A DNA stretch of 64,000 bases from Massospora cicadina (lineage: Eukaryota; Entomophthoromycota; Entomophthoromycetes; Entomophthorales; Entomophthoraceae), in assembly GCA_022478985.1 (NCBI GenBank), contig JAKSZP010009592.1:22000-85999 (forward strand), written 5' to 3'. Positions 54,720 through 64,000 of this stretch are shown here, piece by piece (the first letter of the stretch is position 1; each line of letters begins with the position of its first letter). The translations under genes were made by a program, and so were the position numbers. The notes under the pieces are model-generated. The model ran no database searches, was not told the DNA's origin, and worked only from the letters and a program-made list of their open reading frames with translations.

Positions 54720-57700
54720 CCAAACCGCTCCTGAGGCGCTGTGGGCACCTCAGTGTCAATAGGGATGCTAAACATCGCGGGAGCCAGGGCTCATACATCC
54801 TAAGCCAAAAAGCTGGAATTCCTGTGAAAACCTCTTGTAGACATCTTGGCCATCCAAGAAACCCACTGTCTACAATGGGAAAAAGGATCCTGGTCAACCA
54901 GGGTCAAACCATCACAATCAGTATGGACATCTCACTGTGGGGTGATCGTAAAAACAACAAAAAATTTAAAATTACAAATTTGTCATCACACTTACATGGT
55001 CGAGTCCTGGTAGCAACAAACACATACCAAGAGGACATAATTTCATTAGCATGTGTCTATGCACCGTGCACTGCAACTGAGAGAAAACAATTTTTTGAAA
55101 ACATTCCTACTCTCACTCTCCCACCAGATACCATTTTGTTAGGCGATTTCAACTTCTGGGATAACCCTGATACAGATTGATGGCCTAATCCCAGGGGAAA
55201 CCTACCTGGACACATTGAATTCTGCACAATGAAGGCATCTCTTGGCTTACAGAGTGCTCTACCCCCCAGTTCACCACTCCTTCCCCACATGACACAGCCC
55301 AACATACACAAGGGAGCACTCATATCGATGAGTCGCATTGACCACATCCTCATCCCACAATCCCACCGCTCAAGAATCTCCAAATTTACAACAAAAAAGA
55401 TCAATTTCTCTGACCATCGATTGGTTATGGTGCAGTTAGCGCCAACGCAATCCCACACACAGGTGTCGCCTTGGAGAAAGCTTCACCTGGAAAATATAAA
55501 ATTGCCCAAGATATCTGACTGGGTCAAAAACGAGGCTACGAACCCAGAATTCACAGCCCCATTCACTTTAGATCCCATTGGAACATGGGAAAATTTCAAA
55601 AAAGATTTAATCAGAAAAACCACATATTGCATCACACAAGTACACCGCGAACATGGCCACAATCAAGCGTACCTTGGCAGAACTAGACCACCTGGAGATA
55701 AATACTCTGAGATATGGGTATAGCCCCAACAGGGGATTCAAATGAGCAGAAATATCTGCCCAACTTAACAATCCATCTTCAAACACCAACACAGAATCAT
55801 AGTCTCAAACAAAGGTAAGTTCATAAAGGAAGGCGAAACCTGTTCAACATACTTTTTCTGCCAATTCCACTCCTGCAGAAACCAGCCCGTGTGCACACAG
55901 GTCCACAAGACCAACGGCACTGTGGCAACTGACCCTGAGGAGGTCAAGGCAGAAGTACACCGCTATTACACCGAATTATATCGCGATATGCCAACAGATC
56001 CACAAAAAATTAAAGAATATATACAAACTGCCGAGATACAAAGCACACCACCAGATTACAACTTACTATTCTTAATTACATGGGAGGAGCTTTAGGAGAC
56101 AATTCATAGTGCACCACGTAGGAAATGCCCAGGGCCTGATGGGTACCCTACAAATTTTACAAAAAATATTTTCAACAAATCGCCCCCTCCTATTGGCGTC
56201 TATAAACCAGAGTTTATTGGAAACACGCCTATTACCAGGAGGCCATGAATCCTACGTTATAACCTTGTATAAAAAGGATGACAAGTTACACCTGGCCAAC
56301 TGGCGCACAATTGCACTCTCCAACACTGACACAAAAATTCTAACAAAAATTTTAGCAGCTAGATTAGGCGCAATTGCATCTGACGTCCTATCACCCAACC
56401 AGTCTAGGTTTATACAAAGGCGTTCAATCTGGAACAACATTCACCCTGTTGCAAACATTTGCCAATCTAAAGCAACTGGTGCCCTGGTCTTCTTGGATCA
56501 GGAAAAAGTATGACTGGGTTAGCTGTCCATACCTAAAAGAATGTATACATGCCTTCAAACTCCCACCAAGATTCATAAAATGGGCGATGCTCCTAACAGA
56601 ATCTGGAACCATGGCTGTATGCGGCCCTGGATTCCTAACAAACAATATTAAACTACACAGAGGGCTCAAACAAGGGGATCTCCTCAGCCCACTGCTATAC
56701 AATTTCAGCTTTGACCCACTCCTCCGAGTAACTGACTCACGTCTCATGGGGATAACTGCACAAGGACAACCAACAGTCAAGATACTGGCCTTTGCGGATG
56801 ACTGCGTAGCAGGTATAGCAAACAATGAAGATGCCCAACAGCTGGAACACACTCTAGAGGAATACTCCAAGGTGAGCAATGCATCGCTCAACAAAAGAAA
56901 GATAGAAATCATCCTCCTAGGCAAATACACAAACTACTGGGCCACAACATCAGAACCTCATACCAACACACAAAGAAAAAACCCAATCATTTTACCCTTT
57001 GCAACACCTCCCACCAACACCCCTGTCCGACACCTTGAGGTATAGTTGGAGACAGGGGCACGCCAATGAGACAATGGAAAGTAACCTGTTACAACGGGTA
57101 TCTAAACGCGTCACCTCCCTCAAGGGAAGAACCCCAGGATTAACAGGGCGAGTTACAGTTGCTAACTCGCTCATCACCCTAATACTATGGTACCCAGCCC
57201 ACGCAATCACCTTCTCACCTACCTTTATAACTTCAATCCGCGCGCTTATCCAGGGCTGGCTGTGGCCCAGCTCTCATTCTCCTATACGGATGGAAACACT
57301 ATTTGGCCCATGCTCAAGCGGAGGCATGAGACTAATAGATTTTGAGAGCCACGCCAATCACATCCTAGGTACCTGGATAAAGGAAGTCTTTGCTCCAGAC
57401 CTCCTGCAACAACATTGGTCCAGAGCAGCAAGGACTAACTTTACACAGGCGCTCAAATTAACCAAACCACATAGTCCACCCAGACTACTTTCATACCTTG
57501 CCAAGCACCCTACTGCAACGGGTCCGCATGGAACCTCCCCTCATTTCAAACATATCCTCCAAACTATCCGCTGTATGGGATGGACCATAGAGAACACGGG
57601 TACTATACAGGGAAGGGGACGACCCAGCCCCCAATTCAAACTAAGAAACCCAGAAAACCACCCTCAGAGAGATATACTCGCAACAACCCCAAACATAGCT

Positions 57701-58195
57701 AGGATAGAATACCTAGATATGTTGGACATCCCCTATGACTTAACCACACAGAAGACAGTGTGAAGAATGACGCACCACCCACTCCTACAGCCGAGGGTAA
57801 GAGCCAACGCCTGGCGCTTTCTGAGAAGGACCTATAGGATGGCGGACCGCTCCAATTCCCTCCACACAACCTGCGCAGTATGTGGAGGGGAGGGCTCCCT
57901 ACATCACCGCCTAGAAAAATGCCCCCCAACCAAAGCTATATGGCAGGAAATCGCACGCCTGCTTAAGGTCCAAAACGAACAGGAATTATCGATATCAAAG
58001 AGCATCTTCGCGCTCCAGATTAAATCACCAATCCCATCTACCCTCCGCTCCCTAATAATACCCATTGCAATGTGGACAATCCACACAATTGCATTAGATG
58101 CGTTCAAGGGCAAGGTCCCAACCATTCATGGGTTATTAACAGATTCCATGTCCACTTACTGGAGCACTTCCAAGCCTGGCTTTATGGATATATGA
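54720..58195 (+). pseudogene. J ORF2: APE endonuclease, reverse transcriptase, zinc finger
   Basis: Endonuclease 54760-55450: DILAIQETHC (catalytic Glu), SHCGVIV, LLGDFNFWDN, SRIDHILIP and FSDHRLVMV. RT 56200-56950: ANWRTIALSNTDTKILTKIL, the LDQEKVYDWV motif with catalytic Asp, GLKQGDLLSPLLYNFSFDPL, LAFADDC (F-A-D-D), and NASLNKRKIEIILLG. A long C-terminal region follows (56999-57763; NSLITLILWYPAHAITF). The last ORF, 57767-58195, has RVRANAWRFLRRTYRM and the finger CAVCGGEGSLHHRLEKC. Breaks: TGA at 55178, shifts near 54960, 55725, 56090 and 56510, and stops at 57043 and 57761. ORF2 nicks the target and copies the RNA there. Confidence 0.88.
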
Positions 58196-58456
58196 GACCA
58201 AGGCAAAAAGCGCTCATAGAATCATGGTTCCCACTCTGATTCCTCCACACAGACCCTTTCCTTCACACCTGCTCCATAGCAGGGGAAACCCCCTCGTAGT
58301 AGCGCACCAACCCCCCATACCTGGCAGTCCCGCTGGCAACAGGGGTAACTTGAGTACCCTGGGGTGCCCAATTTTATATTTGTCGGTTATTTCCTTAGTT
58401 TTACATATATTTGGTAATGTCCATCCCCTGGTTGGCTTACCTCGGTTAAATAAAGG

Positions 58457-58468
58457 GAGCCATTTCCT
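58457..58468 (+). repeat. target-site duplication of J, right copy
   Basis: GAGCCATTTCCT, following the J 3' tail. Confidence 0.75.
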
Positions 58469-59200
58469 ATTGATTTTCTTATACAGCATTACTTCCTTAA
58501 TCTGGGTATCTAGGGTCATATTTTGGAGCTCAGCTTAGATCTCAGGAGTCTCCAACTCCCATTGTTCAGGAAGGCCAATTAGATCAAATAGTCAGTTCTC
58601 CTTGGGGGTCAAAACATCCAATACCAGCACTTAGAAAGCATCAGCGTTCTGATGCATTAATATTGGGCGATGTAATATAGTTGAAGAATAATTTCTGCAG
58701 CCTTATAGCCCATCTGGCTAGCTGACCATCTGAGTCCTTCATCTTCTGCAGCCATCAGAGTATGAATTATTGGTGATAAATGAAAAATGGGTGCCATATA
58801 GGTAGGGCTGGAAATGTTTGATTGCTAACAAAACTACCATGCAATTGCACTAACTATAATTTTTTTCAGCCTTGGTCAAGGTCTTGCTGAAGTATGCCAC
58901 CGGGTGAACAACTTGATCCTCATCATGATGCACTAAGATGGCTCCAACGTTGACAACACTAGCATCCATGACTAGAAAAGAGGGCTGGTCAACTTACTGA
59001 TGGAATAAAATAGTTTTATAACAAAGAGCGGTATGCAACGCATTAAACAACTGTTCCAGTTCAGGCTGCCATCTGAAGGTCACATTCTTCTATAGGAGAT
59101 AGACCAGGGGACTAGCCATGTCAGAAAACCAAGGAATGAATTGATGATAATATACCACTATGCTGAAGAATAATTGAATAACCCTAAGGCTCTGAGGGCG
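58469..59200 (-). pseudogene. element H RNase H
   Basis: Minus strand. MDASVVNVGAIL-type start near 58975-58940 (first Asp; coded by GGATGCTAGTGTTGTCAACG), then VHPVAYFSKTLTKAEKN (about 58910-58865) and LAIKHFQPYLYGTHFSF (about 58825-58775). Ends with HQNADAF near 58650, as in the ADELSRL segment of D. The frame is broken. The integrase start MLYKKINRKW follows at the J insertion. Confidence 0.7.
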
Positions 59201-60560
59201 CGACATTTTCTCAATGGCTTCAACTTTGTCCAGGGTAGGCTGGATACTGTCTTTTAAGACCTTGTGTCTGAGGAATTCATTTATGATTTAAAGAAAAAAA
59301 AATACTAGAAGCTTAAGCTTAATTGAGACCCTTCCTAAGATGATTAAAGACTTCCCAGAGGTGTTCCACATGACCATTGAAGGTTTGAATATAGACAGTG
59401 ATACCTTTAATATGAGGACACAGGATAGTTAAAGTCCCCTAGTATCCTGTCCATGACACTTTGAAAGGTGTCCAACGCATTGTAAAGGCCCTGGGGCATA
59501 ATCGTGGGTTCAAATAGACCCTCGTTGGCTGTAAGTGCACATTTGGCCTGATCTTTGGGGGCGAGCTCCACCTGCCAATATCTGCTGTGTGATCCATAGC
59601 AAATAAGTATTGCATCCTGCAATCAAGCGTATAGAGTCATCAATATGGGACAAGGGTTAACTGTCCTTTTTTGTAAAGTTGAGCTGGTTATAGTTCATCA
59701 CCACCTAATGGCTGCCATCCTTCTTCAGAACTAACAAGAGAGGGGAGGCCCAAGGTCTACGAGAAGGCACCAATATCCTGGCTTAAAGTAGTTGCTTGAG
59801 CTCAACAGCCACTTAAACTTCTTCAACCTTACTTTTTAGCAGGGATGAGGCCAAATGGGTGAGCGTCCCCAGTCTTTACATGATGCAAATCGTCTTTATT
59901 TTCGTGAAAATGAAGTTAGAGGTTGATAAGAGGTCTAGGTATCTTTCAATAATTTTTGACCTGACTCTGTTGCTCACTAGTTAGCTCTTTCCAAGTAGAG
60001 TTGTCAACTAAAGCTACTGCTGGGGGTGTTTCTAACCCAAAAACCTTAAACTTTCATTGCTTTGGACGTCGTTGAGGGCTCTACAGGAAGGAAGCAAACA
60101 TAAGCAGCTGGATTAGTAGGTCCCACTATCCTAGGCTTGTTAGTGAGTTATCCAGCAGCACCAATATGGATCCAGCATAGGTGAGATCTAAAATTCCCTG
60201 ACAGGATAGGACCTCCTTGATAGATGGGTTATTCATGCATTGGATCTCCAGCAGGTATCCATAGGAGGATGTTGATGTGAGCCTAGGTGTCATCAATAAC
60301 CTGGGACTTTGGAAGTATAGTGGTTGTTTTAAGCAAATAAATTGACATGCCTTCTTGACTATCTAACAGGAGAGGGCATCCCTATGTTGGAACCCCTTAC
60401 ATTATACTTGAGTCTATTAATATGGCCTTTGCTCTCCAACAGGCAATCCTGAGCTTTGACCTCCATCGGGCATCACTAGAAGTTTTCATAACCAAGGGGA
60501 CTCGGTGCCCCGCAAGGATAAGAATCCCCATCATAGTGCATGACAGTTAAATAATCTCGT
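59201..60560 (-). pseudogene. element H reverse transcriptase and linker
   Basis: The minus-strand ORF 59407-59622 reads YWQVELAPKDQAKCAL and EGLFEPTIMPQGLYNALDTF, diagnostic of gypsy RT. The catalytic loop (about 59410-59380) reads VLILKVSLS instead of VYLDDITIF, so both catalytic Asp are lost. Thumb words follow toward 59201. From 59640 to 60560 lie the fingers and the protease-RT linker, readable only in pieces. Confidence 0.75.
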
Positions 60561-61277
60561 AGAAACTGAGTCCCTAGGACAAGGTCATAGCTTGGGTTAT
60601 TTAATGCGATGGTGGGGGTATTCATGGAAAGCTTCCCAGAGTGAAAGGGTAGAGAGTAATAACCCTAATGAATCGAATGCATTGTGGCCCAGCCGTGCCA
60701 TAATCCATGTTTGGGTAAGTCTGGAGCAATCTTGATGCGCTTTACTAATCTGGAAAAAATGACATTCATGGGGGGAACCACTGTCAACAATGGTGTGGAC
60801 AGGGATTTTGTGGACTTTAAAAGCAATGCGAGGAATTAAGCTCCCAAACTGCTGGGGTAGAGTGAGGAACATTAGAGTTTCTTCAAAAGAGGAGTTAGAA
60901 GTATCAGGTTCATTACTAATATTGGACACCAAATCATCTTCTTTAGGTGAAACGGAAATAAGCTCATTAGAGGCCGCTAAACATTCTTGAGAAGTACAGT
61001 GATGCAGCATGAAGTGCTTCGTCCTTCATGCTGATGGCCCTTTTCCCACCTCTTTGGAGAGTCTTTTCCAACAAGTCTTGTTGCTATTATGGAATACATT
61101 TTATAGTAGCATTGAGGTTAAAGATTATTCTGGTTTTTGACAATGTGGACCTGAGGGCGACTGGAGGAGGCGGATGCAGTAGACTTAGATTGTGATATAT
61201 TTGTAAAAATCTCATAAAGTTCCTCTTTTATTTCCTGGATGCAGATGAAGTTGTTCTTCTTGTCAGGATTAAGGGAG
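60561..61277 (-). pseudogene. element H protease and gag end
   Basis: ORF 60597-61010 on the minus strand is open for 137 codons: an acidic linker (SNISNEPDTSNSSFEET), QQFGSLIPRIAFKVHKIPV, then HTIVDSGSPHECHFFQISKA with a D-S-G protease site. D has the matching SQFGSTITCIEF before its protease. Upstream at 61140-61277 is the capsid end LNPDKKNNFICIQEIKEEL. The CCHC knuckle between them is decayed (KTCWKRLSKE). Gag is truncated at 61278 by element I. Confidence 0.75.
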
Positions 61278-61893
61278 TGTTATCATGTATCCCTTATAAA
61301 TTTTATCCAGGGAACCTGAAGCTTCAGGCTGTTAAATTGCCTCTTTTTTGCTTCCCTTAGTCAAGAAATCTTTTTTCCAGATACTTTGTCTGGATAGGCA
61401 ATTTCAAAGTAATTATATGCCTAATTTTAACTTAAAATAGGCGAAAATGAGAAAAACGTAAAGGTTATTTGCTTGATACCAGCTATATGAGGGTGCTTGG
61501 GGAGGTGTTTCAGGGAAATCTAAGAAACACAAGCCTAGATCTAATTAAGTGAGCGAATCAGGAATTTGGTAAGATCCCAATGATTTCAGTTGACTTCCTT
61601 GGGCTTGTCTCATGGCTCAGGTTTAAACATTTAGGTTGGGTGGCTCCAAGGGGCATGATTTGGCCATATCAATTGGGGTTGATTGCCAATTTCAATAATA
61701 GTAGACTTTCTGTGTATGATGCCCAACAGAAGTTTGGGCTCTTTGGTCAAATCATAGTTGATCTCTGACTTTGATAGCTGTCAACTTTTGTCAGGGATTA
61801 TCCTTTACAGAAGCTTGGGCTTTTTGGTTGGTTCAGGATTGATTCCCATCATCTGACATATTTGAATCCTCCATTTGGGTAGGAATCCCAACA
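61278..61893 (-). repeat. element I 3' LTR (presumed)
   Basis: Minus-strand TGTTGGGATTCCTACCC, the same start as in C, D and H, next to the purine tract. Ends ...GGGATACATGATAACA at 61278. Inside are two related phrases (CAACAGAAGTTTGGGCTCTTTGGT at 61723-61746 and ACAGAAGCTTGGGCTTTTTGGT near 61808), possibly a decayed tandem repeat. No partner in the window. Confidence 0.5.
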
Positions 61894-63060
61894 ATACCCC
61901 CTCTAGATCTTGACATAGGGGGAAAATGTATGGATAAAGCGACTTTGCATTCAGTTTATTAATGAGCCCTAAACAACCTCCATGAGTACATGTTCATTGC
62001 CTCATCTATATATGACTTAATAGGGCCCTGACCAGTTGGTGCCCAGTTTGTAATCACGACCTCCATGCCGATGATGGTAGAATATGACGAGGTCACCTGG
62101 TTGAAAGGTTTTTAGGGGGCCATACCTATCATTAAATTGCAGTTTCTCTACCAGTTGTGGTGGAAAGATTTTTGGCTTCTAGGGCCTGAGGTCTTGTGAT
62201 TTTGACGAATACTTTGCATAAGACTTCAGGTACTTTAGGGGAATCTTGATCAAGAATCGCCTAAACTTTGGAAAACAGATGCGGATTTCTGCCATATAAT
62301 GCTTGAAATTGCGACATTTTTTTAATTTTATGGTAACTAATCTGATAGGCTAGAATTGCTCTAGGTAAATACTGGGGCCAATTAAGTGGATCAGTCATAG
62401 CCATTTTCTAAAGGGTTGCAGTTAGAGTGCCATTTACCCGCTCTACCTTTCCATTGGTTGCAGGATGGCAGGGGGTGGAGAATACCTGAGTGGTTCCCAT
62501 CAGGATGGCTAAACCATTCACCAGCGTCAAGTATAAAATTTGTCCATTATTGGAGAGAATGACATTAGGGCACCCATGTTGGGTGACAATCCTGTTATAC
62601 AAAAATGTGGCGGTGGCTTTTTCCAAAGCGGTGGGGAGTGATACGGCTTAAATCCACTTAGTTAGATTTTCCATGGCTAGTAGGAGTACTGATGTCCATT
62701 GGAGGCTCTAGGAAGAGTCACAACATCAATGCTAATAGTATGAAATGGTTCACAGGGTGGGACCACTAGATGGTGAGAGCGGGGATTATGTCCAGCTTGG
62801 CTTTTACATACCAGACAGGACTCCAATATATACAGGATAGTAACAAGCATTCCCTCCCAATAACATAAAATTTTAAGCCATTAATAGGTTTTCTGAATTT
62901 CCTATAACCAACTTGCCAAAGTACCTCTAATATGACGTTGGTTCTAAACAATGGTCTTACATAAGTCACCACTGTTTAGATACAAGTTTGCATAATTGAC
63001 CGTTCTTAATTTGGAGATTTGCTGATATTTTCATTAATTCCTTTTGGAGGGTCAGATACT
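61894..63060 (-). pseudogene. element I integrase with GPY/F
   Basis: Minus strand. ORF 62408-62626: TQHGCPNVILSNNGQILYL, where the second catalytic Asp is Asn, and HPATNGKVERVNGTLTATL with the Glu. The zinc domain region is 63000-62770. GPY/F at about 62110-62030 begins FQPGDLVIFYHH and resembles LGDLILFYHHQ of H. No chromodomain. Several frames. Confidence 0.75.
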
Positions 63061-64000
63061 CATCCTTCCATAACTGTGGTTGGGTTAGGAGGTCATAGAG
63101 TCAAATTCTGATCAGGGTCAGTGATAGTTAAAATGGGAAGCCAAGGTAGGCAATCCGCGTTTTGATTTATGGTCCCTGGTTGATGGATGATTGAAAAGTC
63201 GTAGTTTTAAGTTTTAACGCCAATTGGGATATCCTCCCGTTGGGGTCCTTCATTTTCTGTAGCCATCGCAGAGAAGCATGGCTGGTAGTTATAGTGAAAT
63301 GTTTCCCATATAGATAAGGTCAGAAATTCTCAATAGCCAACAATACTACCAAGCATTAACATTATGTAATGATATATTTACGTTTGGCTTTAGATAAGGG
63401 CTTGCTGTAGTAGGCGATGGGGTGGTTCACTAAGTTCTCATCATGCTGAGATAGTATAGCTCTGATGGCATTAATTCTAGCATCAGTAAAGAGGAGGAAG
63501 GGTTTATCAAAATTTAGATGAATAAGTACTGGAGAGTGGGAGAGAGAAACGCTTAGCAGGTTGAAGGCCTGCTGTTGCTCTTCTCTTCACTGAAAGGGTA
63601 TTCCTTTCTTTAGTAGATACACCAGAGGCTCGGAGATGTCTGCAAAATGGGGGATAAATAGGTTTAATAGCCCACCATTCCAAGGAAAACTTATACATCT
63701 TGTAGGGATTTAGGAGGAGTCATCTTAGCAATAGCCAAGACCTTATCATCCATTAAGAATATTCCGCTTACTGACCTTATGACCCAAAAGTTCCATCTCA
63801 CTCTGGAAGAAAGAGAATTTTGACGGCTTTAGTTTTAATGATGATTGCCATAACCACAGAAAGACTTGCCTGAGATGATCTAGATGTTCAGTAAAGATTT
63901 TAGAAAAAATGGTAATATCATCAAGATAAACTAGTACGCAGGAGAGGTTTATAACGCCTATTAGTCCGTCCATAGCGCGTTGGAAGGTAGCAAGGGCGTT
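63061..64000 (-). pseudogene. element I RNase H and reverse transcriptase (partial)
   Basis: Minus strand. The RT ORF 63746-63973 includes CVLVYLDDITIFSKIFTEHL, an intact YLDD, and LKLKPSKFSFFQSEMELLGH. Connection and RNase H follow at 63700-63200 (HLNFDKPFLLFTDARINAI near 63520-63470, giving the first Asp). The window ends inside RT, just at the ALATFQRAMDG block. Confidence 0.8.

Larger units (their letters stand above)
53232..58456 (+). mobile_element. LINE J, near full length (APE-type non-LTR retrotransposon)
   Basis: A 5.2-kb plus-strand LINE inserted in the integrase of H, with a 12-bp target duplication (11 of 12). It has a short leader, ORF1, ORF2 with APE endonuclease, RT and C-terminal zinc finger, and a 3' end TTGGTAATGTCC...GGTTAAATAAAGG. 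No RNase H domain is seen. Both ORFs carry frameshifts and stops. The 5' end matches the leader of the LINE fragment at 1-1065. Confidence 0.88.
51318..61277 (-). mobile_element. Ty3/gypsy element H, split by LINE J
   Basis: Minus strand: gag fragment (61277-61010), protease, RT, RNase H (to 58469), then J, then integrase (53219-52250). Its gag end (KKNNFICIQEIKEELYEIF) matches the D gag. Continuity across J is shown by MLYKKINRKW (58490-58460) on one side and ILEGNMTVEHEAVKKT (53190-53140) on the other, which together match the D segment ALYNKIKSKW...VMEGHEHVGHSGLKKT. The 5' end is removed by element I. Confidence 0.8.
61278..64000 (-). mobile_element. Ty3/gypsy element I (3' half in window)
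   Basis: Minus strand, inserted in the gag of H. 3' LTR 61278-61893, then a purine tract (CTAGAGGGGGTAT), integrase, RNase H and RT running off the right edge. The 5' LTR lies outside the window, so the left boundary of the LTR is inferred from a TGTTATC...CCCAACA pair. Confidence 0.7.

Noticed and set aside
56424..56930. A 168-codon minus-strand ORF as a real gene
   Set aside because: It is antisense to the RT domain of J, whose motifs on the plus strand are unmistakable.
1..64000. CRISPR array, prophage or bacterial operon
   Set aside because: No regularly spaced short repeats, ribosome binding sites or bacterial genes; all recognisable proteins are eukaryotic retroelement proteins.

Overview
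This 64 kb window looks like a transposon graveyard from a eukaryotic nuclear genome, most likely fungal. The evidence is Ty3/gypsy retrotransposons, one of them a chromovirus with a fungal-type integrase and chromodomain, plus APE-type LINEs, in AT-rich DNA with no recognisable host gene, tRNA or rRNA. A basidiomycete (for example a rust or an ectomycorrhizal species) would fit, but that is a guess. There are no operons, ribosome binding sites or CRISPR arrays. Almost every coding region is broken by frameshifts and stops, so 'gene' here mostly means the relic of a gag or pol domain.

Layout, left to right. 1-1065: 5' end of a LINE (minus strand), cut by the window edge. 1066-5745: AT-rich DNA with a LINE C-terminal relic (3390-3665) and one unassigned ORF (4434-4880). 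5746-25389: a three-deep nest on the minus strand. Gypsy element A (LTRs 5746-6208 and 24934-25389) is split inside its reverse transcriptase by chromovirus B (LTRs 8348-9242 and 21085-21979). B is split at its protease by element C (LTRs 12597-13734 and 19071-20210). C's LTRs are nearly identical, so it is the youngest of the three. C carries a gene-like ORF series on the opposite strand between its integrase and 3' LTR.

25390-30402: plus-strand gypsy relic E with a collagen-like gag, interrupted by K (28127-30017). K is an ORF1-only LINE derivative flanked by a perfect 16-bp target duplication. 30403-39308: degenerate plus-strand gypsy F, containing a miniature two-LTR element T (31675-33718). 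39309-43723: another gag-protease relic (G) holding a solo LTR of the B family (40710-41597). 43724-50728: element D, the best-preserved gypsy element. It has two LTRs, a primer site, gag with coiled coils, a collagen-like Gly-Pro-Pro tract and a CCHC knuckle, then protease, RT, RNase H and integrase with a GPY/F module. Its collagen tract is interrupted by a 623-bp insertion (U) containing a perfect 28-bp-arm palindrome.

50729-61277: minus-strand gypsy H, whose integrase is split by a near-full-length LINE, J (53232-58456), with a 12-bp target duplication. 61278-64000: minus-strand gypsy I, inserted in the gag of H and running off the window.

The relative insertion order can be read directly: A before B before C; E before K; H before J; H before I. 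Leads that go beyond ordinary transposon annotation are the antisense ORF of C, the collagen-like gag of D and E, the ORF1-only LINE K, the mini-element T, the palindromic insertion U, and the primer-binding site shared by C and D at the same 3-nt offset.
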